From Thiomicrorhabdus sp041583835 (GTDB lineage: Bacteria > Pseudomonadota > Gammaproteobacteria > Thiomicrospirales > Thiomicrospiraceae), in contig NZ_JBFHFC010000030.1 of assembly GCF_041583835.1 (NCBI RefSeq), positions 1-23,190 on the forward strand: a DNA stretch of 23,190 nucleotides, in the 5' to 3' direction. The notes beneath the pieces were generated by a model. That model saw only the letters and a list, made by a program, of their open reading frames with translations, had not been told where the DNA came from and did not search any database. Below, piece after piece: positions 8,025 to 14,699 of this stretch. Each line of letters begins with the position of its first letter. Position 1 is the stretch's first letter. The position numbers were made by a program, and so were the translations under genes.

Positions 8025-8820
8025 TCTGTTCCCCTTTTTTTTCCGGGGTCAGGATCAGGACTTTGTGCGCTTGGCGGGAATTGGCGACCGGGCTGGCAAT
8101 GATTTCCAGATAGGGTTCGCCGTCGACTTCGTTGATTTGGGTGACTTTTGCGACCGGATAGCCGGAAGGGAAAACGTCGCCTAGCCCTGAACTTTCAATA
8201 AGGTCGCCGACCTGAATCGAACTGTTTTTAGGGATGAAAGACAAGGTGACCGTGTCGTGGCCCGATCCGGTTAAAATGCCTCTTTGTCCCGTTCTCTGGA
8301 TGCGCACCGGAATCTGGTGATCAGGATCGGTGATTAAAAGCACGCGTGAAGTGGTTAACGTGGTATCAATAATTTGACCCATAATGCCTTGTTCGTCGAT
8401 CACTACCTGTTGTTTATCGACTTTATCCAGCTGGCCTTTATTCAAAGTGATGAACTGGGAAAGCGGATTGCTGCTGAAAAAGATGACCGTGGCGATTTGT
8501 ACTTTTTGTCCGTCCATTTTGCCGGTGGTGCCGAGTAGGCCTTCCAGACGTGCAATTTCCAATTCCATATTGGTGTATTGCTGCATTTTAGCTTTAAGCA
8601 ACAGGATCTCGGTTTTCAGTTTCTGGTTATCAAGTTTGAGCTCGTCCATCGAGGCAAAGTCGGTGGTAACAAGTACATAGAACTGTTTCGGAAGGGTGGC
8701 GGCTTGCTCGATCGGATTTAGAGTGGTCAGGAGCACACTACGAAAACTGCCCATCAGTTTGCCGTAATGGTCGGCTGCCATTAACGCGATAGCGAGAATA
8801 AATGCAATGACGAATTGCAT
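8017..8820 (-). CDS. mreC: Rod shape-determining protein MreC
   Basis: MreC is a bitopic membrane protein whose periplasmic part activates PBP2 in the elongasome. The 267-residue frame shows one N-terminal membrane helix (residues about 2-18, ending ADHYGK), then a coiled-coil segment (about 57-97, LDNQKLKTEILLLKAKMQ). The beta-rich MreC domain follows, including VDKQQVVIDEQGIMGQI and TSRVLLITDPDHQIPVRI. The ATG at 8820 has its only purine-rich tract (AAGAAGGA) directly touching it, which is too close for normal initiation. An in-frame ATC at 8856, 12 codons upstream, has GGAG spaced 8 nt away. It would restore the short cytoplasmic tail typical of MreC. The start is therefore uncertain. The end overlaps mreD by 8 bp. 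Confidence 0.94.
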   Translation of the reverse strand: MQFVIAFILAIALMAADHYGKLMGSFRSVLLTTLNPIEQAATLPKQFYVLVTTDFASMDELKLDNQKLKTEILLLKAKMQQYTNMELEIARLEGLLGTTGKMDGQKVQIATVIFFSSNPLSQFITLNKGQLDKVDKQQVVIDEQGIMGQIIDTTLTTSRVLLITDPDHQIPVRIQRTGQRGILTGSGHDTVTLSFIPKNSSIQVGDLIESSGLGDVFPSGYPVAKVTQINEVDGEPYLEIIASPVANSRQAHKVLILTPEKKGEQND

Positions 8821-8883
8821 TCCTTCTTGTTGCGGTGAAGATGCGTTAAGGTTGATGACTCAATCTCCAAAGTCGATGATTGC

Positions 8884-8914
8884 CCGTGTTGCAACAAACG
8901 CTGTTGCGGCACGG
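8884..8914 (-). other. Stem-loop in the mreB-mreC intergenic region
   Basis: CCGTG (8884-8888) pairs with CACGG (8910-8914), and GCAAC (8891-8895) pairs with GTTGC (8903-8907) around a 7-nt loop. A 2x2 internal mismatch separates the two helices. No T-tract follows on either strand, so this is not an intrinsic terminator. It may stabilise or mark a processing site between the mreB and mreC parts of the transcript. This would fit the much larger amount of MreB than MreC that cells usually make, but that is inference. Confidence 0.4.
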
Positions 8915-8935
8915 ACAAGTTGTTACGGTTGAGAA

Positions 8936-9982
8936 TTATTCGAAAGAGAAAAGATCCAAGCCTTTTTCGTCCATTAATTCAAGTGCGCGTCCGCCGCCAC
9001 GAGCCACACAAGTCAGTGGGTCGTCGGCGATGATGACCGGAATTCCGGTCTCTTCGGAAAGCAGGGTGCTTAGGTTACGCAGTAAGGCACCGCCACCGGT
9101 TAGCACAATACCGTGTTCGGCAATGTCGGCACCCAATTCAGGAGGGGTGTTTTCCAAAGCGGTACGAACGGCACTGACGATAGCGGAAAGCGGTTCTTGA
9201 AGTGCTTCAAGTACTTCGTTGCTGTTCAGAGTGAAACGGCGAGGAACGGCTTCAGCGATGTTGCTACCGTGTACTTCCATGGTTTCCGGTTCTACTTCGT
9301 GGTAGGCCGTACCGATGGTTTTCTTAATTTTTTCAGCGGTGGTTTCACCAATGACCATGCCGTAGTTACGACGTACGTATTTGATGATGGCGTCGTCGAA
9401 ACGGTCGCCGCCGACTTTGACCGAATCGGACCAGACGATGCCGTTTAGAGATAGGGTTGCGACTTCCGTCGTACCACCACCGATATCAACGACCATCGAA
9501 CCGGTCGGTTCGCTCACCGGCATGCCGGCACCGATCGCCGCCGCCATCGGTTCTTCGATCAAATAAACTTCACGCGCACCGGCTCCTGCTGCGGATTCGC
9601 GGATTGCGCGACGCTCTACCTGGGTCGAACCGCAAGGTACACAAACTAGAACGCGCGGACTTGGCTGGAAGAATTTGGCTTCATGTACTTTACGAATGAA
9701 TGCCTGCAACATTTTTTCGGTGACTTCGAAATCGGCAATCACCCCGTCTTTCATCGGACGGATAGTCTGGATATCTTGGTTTTCTTTACCCAGCATGAGT
9801 TTTGCGTTTTCACCTACCGCAACGATAGAACGGCTGCTTGATCCGCGACGGTTATTGCGGATGGAGACTACAGAAGGTTCGTTTAAAACCATGCCTTTTC
9901 CGCGTACATAAATCAGCGTGTTGGCAGTTCCTAGGTCGATGGAAAGGTCGTTAGAGAAAAGTCCCATTAATTTACGAAACAT
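8936..9982 (-). CDS. mreB: Rod shape-determining protein MreB (bacterial actin)
   Basis: MreB is an actin-like ATPase that forms membrane-bound filaments orienting cell-wall synthesis. Starting from the ATG at 9982 the product has 348 residues, essentially the length of E. coli MreB (347). The N-terminal amphipathic MFRKLMGLFSNDLS stretch serves as membrane anchor. Actin-fold nucleotide motifs are DLGTANT (residues 16-22), the central DIGGGTTEVA and the C-terminal LTGGGALL. The frame stays open to a TTG at 10009, but that start would add nine residues not found in homologues. The ATG at 9982 has AAGGA 9 nt upstream, so I prefer it. The gene is the first of the minus-strand block and is divergent from gatC, a common gammaproteobacterial arrangement. 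Confidence 0.98.
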   Translation of the reverse strand: MFRKLMGLFSNDLSIDLGTANTLIYVRGKGMVLNEPSVVSIRNNRRGSSSRSIVAVGENAKLMLGKENQDIQTIRPMKDGVIADFEVTEKMLQAFIRKVHEAKFFQPSPRVLVCVPCGSTQVERRAIRESAAGAGAREVYLIEEPMAAAIGAGMPVSEPTGSMVVDIGGGTTEVATLSLNGIVWSDSVKVGGDRFDDAIIKYVRRNYGMVIGETTAEKIKKTIGTAYHEVEPETMEVHGSNIAEAVPRRFTLNSNEVLEALQEPLSAIVSAVRTALENTPPELGADIAEHGIVLTGGGALLRNLSTLLSEETGIPVIIADDPLTCVARGGGRALELMDEKGLDLFSFE

Positions 9983-10023
9983 GAAGTCGAGTCCTTGAAA
10001 ATTCGGCAAAAATTAATCCAGTT

Positions 10024-10034
10024 ATTCTATACCA
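10024..10034 (-). promoter_or_regulatory. Candidate extended -10 promoter for mreB
   Basis: On the minus strand TGGTATAGAAT (10034-10024) reads as an extended -10 element (TGn followed by TATAGA, or TAGAAT two bases later). It would place transcription start around 10017, some 35 nt before the mreB ATG. No strong -35 hexamer lies at the right distance. Extended -10 promoters can do without one. This is motif inspection only. Confidence 0.35.
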
Positions 10035-10316
10035 ACTTATCAACTTTAAGTAGAAAAAAATGGGAAACTTTTTTAAAAAAAACTTATCCGTGTACAAGCG
10101 CTTTTTTGTCGATTTCAAGCGTTTGATTTTACTTGTTTTTGGTGTGGTTAATAGCACTAAGGTGTGATTTTAAAAAGGTCTATTTCTCTTTAGTGAAACC
10201 TCAAAATGTGGTATTTTACTCGGTTAAATTTTATTGAGATGTTTTGATCTCGTCGGGTCTGGATTTTTAGGCGGCGAGATTCGGGCGAATCGTCAGAATC
10301 CGATTAGGAGTAAGGT
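10035..10316. promoter_or_regulatory. Divergent mreB-gatC intergenic region with structured gatC leader
   Basis: No gene is visible in this stretch between the divergent mreB and gatC genes. Positions 10055-10110 are rich in A and T runs. For gatC a weak plus-strand promoter could be TTTAGT (10189-10194) with TATTTT (10212-10217), spacing 17, which would leave a leader of about 95 nt. That leader can fold in at least three ways. ATCTCGTCG (10247-10255) can pair with CGGCGAGAT (10272-10280). GATTC (10278-10282) can pair with GAATC (10287-10291). AATCG (10288-10292) can pair with CGATT (10301-10305), ending right against the AGGAG ribosome-binding site. Neighbouring stems share bases and so exclude each other. 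Confidence 0.4.
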
Positions 10317-10604
10317 GTGTCTTTAGGAAAAACGGAAGTCGAATATATTTCTCGTTTAGCGGCCATCGCGGTTGAAGAGAATGAAGTGGATCAGGTTGCG
10401 GCGAAGCTTTCCAATATTTTGGATTTGTTCAAGCAAATGGAAGCGGCGGACACGGAAGGTGTTGAACCGATGGCGCATCCGCTGGATCAGGTGCAGCGTT
10501 TGCGTGCGGACGTGGTGACCGAGGTGGATCAGCATGAAAAACTTCAAGCCATCGCGCCTTCAGCCGAAAACGGACTGTATTTAGTCCCGCAAGTAATTGA
10601 GTGA
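10317..10604 (+). CDS. gatC: Asp-tRNA(Asn)/Glu-tRNA(Gln) amidotransferase subunit C
   Basis: GatC is the small subunit of GatCAB, which converts misacylated Glu-tRNA(Gln) and/or Asp-tRNA(Asn) to Gln-tRNA(Gln) and Asn-tRNA(Asn). It wraps around GatA and stabilises the GatA-GatB pair. The 95-residue product has the family features: an N-terminal helix pair (VEYISRLAAIAVEENEVDQV), the LSNILDLFKQMEAADTEGVE segment, the P-M-A-H-P-L-D turn with LRADVV, and a C-terminal LVPQVIE. It begins with GTG at 10317. AGGAG at 10306-10310 lies 6 nt upstream, which decides the start. Length is standard. gatA begins 13 bp after its stop. Its presence suggests that this organism makes Gln-tRNA or Asn-tRNA by transamidation. 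Confidence 0.96.
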   Translation: MSLGKTEVEYISRLAAIAVEENEVDQVAAKLSNILDLFKQMEAADTEGVEPMAHPLDQVQRLRADVVTEVDQHEKLQAIAPSAENGLYLVPQVIE

Positions 10605-10617
10605 GTGAAGTTAGAAA

Positions 10618-12072
10618 ATGCACAATTTAACCATTAAACAAATGAGTGAAAAGCTGCATGCAGGTGAAATCACCAGTGTGCAATTGACGCAACATTATTT
10701 AGACCGTATTTCGAAATACGATGCTGAACTCAATGCTTACGTGACCGTAACGCCTGAATTGGCGATTGCCATGGCGGAAGAGGCCGATAAAAAACTGGCT
10801 TCCGGTGATGCCGATTTGCTGACCGGGATTCCGGTTGCCCATAAAGATATTTTTTGTACCGACGGCGTTAAAACGTCGTGCAGCTCGAAGATGCTGGATA
10901 ACTTCATCGCCCCTTATGACGCCCACGTGGTTTCCCAATTGAAAAAAGTCGGTATGCCGATTTTGGGTAAAACCAATATGGATGAATTCGCCATGGGGTC
11001 TTCGTCGGAAAGCAGCTATTACGGCCCGACTAAAAACCCTTGGGATCTTAAAGCGGTTCCGGGCGGATCGTCCGGTGGTGCGGCGGCCGTAATCGCGGCC
11101 GGATTGGCGCCGATGGCAACCGGTACCGATACTGGTGGCTCGATCCGTCAGCCGGCTTCTTTCTGCGGAATTACCGGAATCAAGCCGACCTACGGTTCGG
11201 TTTCGCGTTTCGGAATCGTCGCCTATGCATCGAGTTTCGACCAGGCCGGTCCGATGACGCGTTCGGCGGAAGATTCCGCCTGGATGTTGAATGCCATGGC
11301 CGGTTTCGACGAGCGTGATTCGACTTCTTTGCAGCGTGAAGCGGTGGATTATGCGGCCGACTTGGGCCAGTCTTTGAAAGGACTTAAAGTTGGTGTTCCT
11401 GCCGAATATTTCGGCGAAGGTTTGGATGCGGATGTTGAAGCCGTAATCCGAAACGCGATTGCTGAAGTTGAAAAGTTGGGTGCGGAAGTGGTGGAAGTTC
11501 ACCTGCCGAACAAAGATTTGGCGGTTCCTTCTTATTATGTATTGGCACCGGCCGAAGCGTCTTCAAACCTGTCGCGTTTCGACGGCGTACGTTTCGGTTA
11601 CCGTTGCGAAAACCCGAAAGACCTGGAGGATCTTTACAAGCGTTCTCGTTCCGAAGGGTTCGGTGCGGAAGTCAAACGTCGTATCATGGTTGGGGCCTAT
11701 GCGCTTTCCGCCGGTTATTACGACGCTTACTATTTGAAAGCACAGAAGTTGCGCCGCATGGTGCGTGACGATTTCACCAAAGCGTTCGAGTCTTGTGACG
11801 TAATCATGGGGCCGGTAGCACCGACTCCTGCGTTCAATATCGGTGAAAAGACCGACGATCCGACCAGCATGTATCTGGCGGATCTGTATACCATTCCAGT
11901 CAACCTGGCTGGCCTGCCCGGAATTTCGGTTCCGGCCGGTTTTGTAAACGACCGTCCTGTAGGGCTGCACATTGTGGGTCCTTATTTTAGTGAAACCAAG
12001 TTGTTGAATATTGCACACCAATATCAACAAGTGACTGACTGGCACACCCGTATGCCGGCGCAATATCAATAA
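10618..12072 (+). CDS. gatA: Asp-tRNA(Asn)/Glu-tRNA(Gln) amidotransferase subunit A
   Basis: GatA is the amidase-signature subunit that hydrolyses glutamine and delivers ammonia to GatB. The 484-residue protein carries the Ser-cisSer-Lys triad. Lys76 is in PVAHKDIF, cis-Ser151 in the GGSSGGAAA run, and the nucleophile Ser175 in DTGGSIRQPA. Spacing agrees with Staphylococcus aureus GatA (Lys79, Ser154, Ser178). Other family blocks include NMDEFAMGSSSESS and GIKPTYGSVSRFG. Length is standard. Upstream of the ATG at 10618 only a weak GAAG/AG-rich tract is seen, so coupling to gatC translation is likely. A 267-codon antisense frame inside it is a composition artefact. Confidence 0.97.
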   Translation: MHNLTIKQMSEKLHAGEITSVQLTQHYLDRISKYDAELNAYVTVTPELAIAMAEEADKKLASGDADLLTGIPVAHKDIFCTDGVKTSCSSKMLDNFIAPYDAHVVSQLKKVGMPILGKTNMDEFAMGSSSESSYYGPTKNPWDLKAVPGGSSGGAAAVIAAGLAPMATGTDTGGSIRQPASFCGITGIKPTYGSVSRFGIVAYASSFDQAGPMTRSAEDSAWMLNAMAGFDERDSTSLQREAVDYAADLGQSLKGLKVGVPAEYFGEGLDADVEAVIRNAIAEVEKLGAEVVEVHLPNKDLAVPSYYVLAPAEASSNLSRFDGVRFGYRCENPKDLEDLYKRSRSEGFGAEVKRRIMVGAYALSAGYYDAYYLKAQKLRRMVRDDFTKAFESCDVIMGPVAPTPAFNIGEKTDDPTSMYLADLYTIPVNLAGLPGISVPAGFVNDRPVGLHIVGPYFSETKLLNIAHQYQQVTDWHTRMPAQYQ

Positions 12073-12091
12073 GGCAGGGAGAGTTTACAGA

Positions 12092-13525
12092 ATGAGTTGG
12101 GAAGTCGTTATTGGTTTGGAGATTCACGCGCAGCTGACTACAAACACCAAGATTTTTTCGGGTTCTTCGATCGCTTATGGCGCGGAACCGAACACCCAGG
12201 CCTGCCCGATCGATGTCGGAATGCCGGGTATGTTGCCGGTATTGAACGAAGCGGTCATCGGTAAGTCGATCATGCTTGGATTGGCGTTGAACGCGGAAAT
12301 CGGCCGTAAGTCGGTGTTTGACCGTAAGAACTATTTTTATCCTGATTTGCCGAAAGGTTATCAGACCTCACAGTTCAATTATCCGATTGTCGGTAAGGGA
12401 ACGCTTGAGATTGAAGTGGACGGCGTCAAGAAGACCATCGGTGTGACCCGTGCGCACCTTGAAGAAGATGCCGGTAAATCGATCCACGGTGCGGTTCCCG
12501 GGCAGACCGGAATCGATTTGAACCGTGCCGGAACGCCACTATTGGAAATCGTTTCCGATCCGGATTTGTCTTCGGCGAAAGAGGCGGTCGCTTATGCCCG
12601 TAAGATGCACGAACTGGTGCAGTATTTGGGGATTTGTGACGGCAACATGCAGGAAGGTTCTTTCCGTGTGGATTCGAACGTTTCGGTACGTCGTCCCGGC
12701 GAGCCTTTGGGTACGCGTGCCGAGTTGAAGAATATTAACTCGTTCCGTTTCATTGAAAAAGCGATCGAATTCGAAATCGAACGCCAGATTGAGTTATTGG
12801 AAAGCGGCGGGCAGGTCGTGCAGGAGACGCGTCTGTACGATTCCGAAAATGACGTGACCCGCTCGATGCGTACCAAGGAAGAAGCCAACGATTACCGTTA
12901 TTTCCCTTGTCCGGATCTGTTGCCGGTGGTGATCACCGAAGAGGCCATCGAAGCGATCAGTGCGGCTATGCCGGAATTGCCGGATGCCAAGCGCGCGCGT
13001 TATGTCGCGGACTTCGGTTTGAGTGATTACGACGCAGGCGTATTGACCGGATCGCGTGATATGGCGGAGTTCTTCGAATCGGTGGTCGAGAAGACCGGTG
13101 CGAAAGACATCAAACTGTGTGCGAACTGGATGATTACCGGTTTCTCCGGTGCTTTGAACAAAGACGGTTTGAGCGTCAAGGATGCACCGATCACAACCGA
13201 TATGATGGCGGGCATGTTGAACCGTATCATCGACAACACCATTTCCGGCAAGATCGCCAAGCAGGTGTTCGATGCGATGTGGAACGGCGAAGGCACTGCG
13301 GACGAGATCATCGAAAACAAAGGTCTGAAACAGATCACCGATAGCGGTGCGATCGAGGCTTTGGTTGACGAAGTATTGGCAAACAATCCATCTCAAGTTG
13401 AAGCCTACAAAGGCGGGCAAGAGAAGATGTTGGGTTACTTCGTCGGTCAGATCATGAAAGCGTCCGGCGGCCAGGCTAACCCGGGTCAGGTCAATCAGAT
13501 ACTGAAAGCCAAGTTGAGCGATTAA
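12092..13525 (+). CDS. gatB: Asp-tRNA(Asn)/Glu-tRNA(Gln) amidotransferase subunit B
   Basis: GatB binds the misacylated tRNA, activates its side-chain carboxylate with ATP and transfers ammonia received from GatA. The 477-residue product starts with the hallmark WEVVIGLEIHAQL. It continues with the catalytic-cradle blocks FDRKNYFYPDLPKGYQTSQ, LEEDAGKS, DLNRAGTPLLEIVSDPD and RVDSNVSVR, and with ELKNINSFRF. A helical domain and a C-terminal YqeY-like tail (ASGGQANPGQVNQILKAKL) complete it. Length is standard. GGGAGAG precedes the ATG at 12092. It is the last gene of gatCAB and is followed 10 bp after the stop by a strong terminator. Confidence 0.98.
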   Translation: MSWEVVIGLEIHAQLTTNTKIFSGSSIAYGAEPNTQACPIDVGMPGMLPVLNEAVIGKSIMLGLALNAEIGRKSVFDRKNYFYPDLPKGYQTSQFNYPIVGKGTLEIEVDGVKKTIGVTRAHLEEDAGKSIHGAVPGQTGIDLNRAGTPLLEIVSDPDLSSAKEAVAYARKMHELVQYLGICDGNMQEGSFRVDSNVSVRRPGEPLGTRAELKNINSFRFIEKAIEFEIERQIELLESGGQVVQETRLYDSENDVTRSMRTKEEANDYRYFPCPDLLPVVITEEAIEAISAAMPELPDAKRARYVADFGLSDYDAGVLTGSRDMAEFFESVVEKTGAKDIKLCANWMITGFSGALNKDGLSVKDAPITTDMMAGMLNRIIDNTISGKIAKQVFDAMWNGEGTADEIIENKGLKQITDSGAIEALVDEVLANNPSQVEAYKGGQEKMLGYFVGQIMKASGGQANPGQVNQILKAKLSD

Positions 13526-13534
13526 GTAAAATGG

Positions 13535-13567
13535 AAAGGCCCGTTCGATTTGAACGGGCTTTTTTTT
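13535..13567 (+). terminator. Intrinsic terminator of gatCAB
   Basis: GCCCGTTC (13539-13546), a 5-nt loop and GAACGGGC (13552-13559) form a perfect GC-rich 8-bp stem. It is followed directly by eight T residues (13560-13567). It lies about 10 bp after the gatB stop and is a textbook Rho-independent terminator. Confidence 0.95.
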
Positions 13568-13591
13568 GATGAAAAAATCGTGAATGAAAGA

Positions 13592-13660
13592 CTTGAAAGG
13601 TTATAAAAAAACCTTATAGTTACGATATATCGATTTGATCGTTAGTAATCGATCGTTAGC
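13592..13660 (+). promoter_or_regulatory. Candidate overlapping sigma-32 / sigma-70 promoter of htpX, with palindrome and direct repeat
   Basis: CTTGAAA at 13592-13598 fits the sigma-32 -35 element. Thirteen bases later CCTTATAG (13612-13619) is a partial match to the sigma-32 -10 consensus. The same bases read as sigma-70: TTGAAA (13593-13598), 16 bp, then TATAGT (13615-13620). Next to the expected start lies a perfect palindrome CGATATATCG (13623-13632). GATCGTTAG is then repeated directly at 13637-13645 and 13651-13659. htpX is a heat-shock gene in E. coli, so a heat-shock promoter is plausible. The palindrome and repeats have no assigned factor. Confidence 0.45.
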
Positions 13661-13686
13661 TACACACCTTCATCAAGGAGAAAAAC

Positions 13687-14598
13687 ATGAAGCGTATTGG
13701 TTTATTCATATTAACAAACATTGCGATTATCGCAGTCATCTCGATTGTGCTGATGGTTTTGAGCGCAATGGGTGTCAATGTATCTTCTCTACAGTCTGAC
13801 GGCCGTGGGTTGGATTACACAGGTCTATTTACGTTTGCAATGGTAATCGGTTTCGCCGGTTCGTTTATCTCTTTAGCGATGTCTAAGTGGATGGCGAAGC
13901 AGACAACCGGTGCACAGGTTATCACTTCGCCTCGTAATGCCGACGAACAGTGGTTGCTTGAAACGGTTCAGCGCCAGGCTCAAAAAGCCGGTATTACATG
14001 TCCGGAAGTTGCGATTTACGACGGTGCGGCACCGAACGCCTTCGCAACCGGTATGACCAAGAACAGTTCTTTGGTTGCGGTTTCAACCGGTTTGCTGCGC
14101 AACATGCGTCGTAACGAAGTGGAAGCGGTTCTAGGGCACGAAGTGGCTCACGTTGCCAACGGCGACATGGTGACCATGGCGTTGTTGCAGGGTATCGTGA
14201 ACACCTTCGTCATCTTCTTCGCGCGTATTGCCGGACACTTTGTCGACCGCGTGATTCTTAAGAACGAAGAAGGTCATGGTATCGGTTACTTTGTAGCGTC
14301 GTTCATCTTCGAAATTCTATTCGGTATCTTGGCGAGCATGATCACTATGTGGTTCTCGCGTAAGCGTGAATTCCATGCCGATAACGGTGGTGCTTATCTA
14401 GCCGGTAAGGAAAACATGATTGCGGCGCTTGAGCGCCTACAGTCGATGACTCCGGGTGAATTGCCTGACCAGTTGGCGGCGTTCGGTATTTCCGACTTCA
14501 AGAGCAAGATGGGCGCGGCGTTCTCTTCGCATCCTCCGTTGGCGGATCGTATTGCAGCGCTAAAAGCGACTCCACAGTCCGAGTTGCAGATCGCTTAA
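13687..14598 (+). CDS. htpX: Membrane zinc metalloprotease HtpX
   Basis: HtpX is an inner-membrane M48-family protease that degrades misfolded membrane proteins together with FtsH. The 303-residue product has an N-terminal membrane helix (about residues 5-27) and a second at about 47-65. The zinc motif is HEVAH (His141, Glu142, His145), followed by two more hydrophobic stretches (about 152-170 and 190-222). The third zinc ligand is Glu228 in SRKREFHADNGGA. It ends with the FSSHPPLADRIAAL motif typical of the family. Length is close to E. coli HtpX (293). AAGGAG lies 6 nt before the ATG at 13687. It appears to be monocistronic, with its own promoter region and a terminator after it, convergent with trpB. 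Confidence 0.97.
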   Translation: MKRIGLFILTNIAIIAVISIVLMVLSAMGVNVSSLQSDGRGLDYTGLFTFAMVIGFAGSFISLAMSKWMAKQTTGAQVITSPRNADEQWLLETVQRQAQKAGITCPEVAIYDGAAPNAFATGMTKNSSLVAVSTGLLRNMRRNEVEAVLGHEVAHVANGDMVTMALLQGIVNTFVIFFARIAGHFVDRVILKNEEGHGIGYFVASFIFEILFGILASMITMWFSRKREFHADNGGAYLAGKENMIAALERLQSMTPGELPDQLAAFGISDFKSKMGAAFSSHPPLADRIAALKATPQSELQIA

Positions 14599-14621
14599 TT
14601 TCAAGCGGAACGCTAAGCAAT

Positions 14622-14650
14622 AAAAAAGCCCCGAATTCGGGGCTTTTTTT
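14622..14650. terminator. Bidirectional terminator between htpX and trpB
   Basis: A near-perfect palindrome, AAAAAAGCCCCGAA then TTCGGGGCTTTTTT centred at 14635/14636, gives a GC-rich stem. T-runs leave it on both strands. It sits between the convergent htpX and trpB genes and should stop transcription from either side. Confidence 0.93.
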
Positions 14651-14654
14651 ATGT

Positions 14655-14678
14655 CCGGCATTTTAGGAGAAATGCCGG
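14655..14678. other. Second stem-loop in the htpX-trpB convergent gap
   Basis: CCGGCATTT (14655-14663), a 6-nt loop and AAATGCCGG (14670-14678) form a perfect 9-bp stem. No T-tract follows directly on either strand. On the trpB side it precedes the bidirectional terminator, so it may protect the trpB mRNA 3' end or assist termination. Confidence 0.6.
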
Positions 14679-14699
14679 TTGAACCGATTATCGAGCCTG

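Noticed and set aside
9983..10009. Longer MreB start at TTG 10009
   Set aside because: It adds nine residues absent from homologues. The ATG at 9982 has a good Shine-Dalgarno and gives the family's normal length.
10699..11502. A 267-codon open frame antisense to gatA
   Set aside because: It is a mirror of GatA codon usage, with a His/Arg/Asn-rich composition, no recognisable domain and no ribosome-binding site. GatA on the other strand is unmistakable.
12794..13420. A 208-codon open frame antisense to gatB
   Set aside because: Same reasoning: it lies wholly inside gatB, has shadow-like composition and shows no supporting signals.
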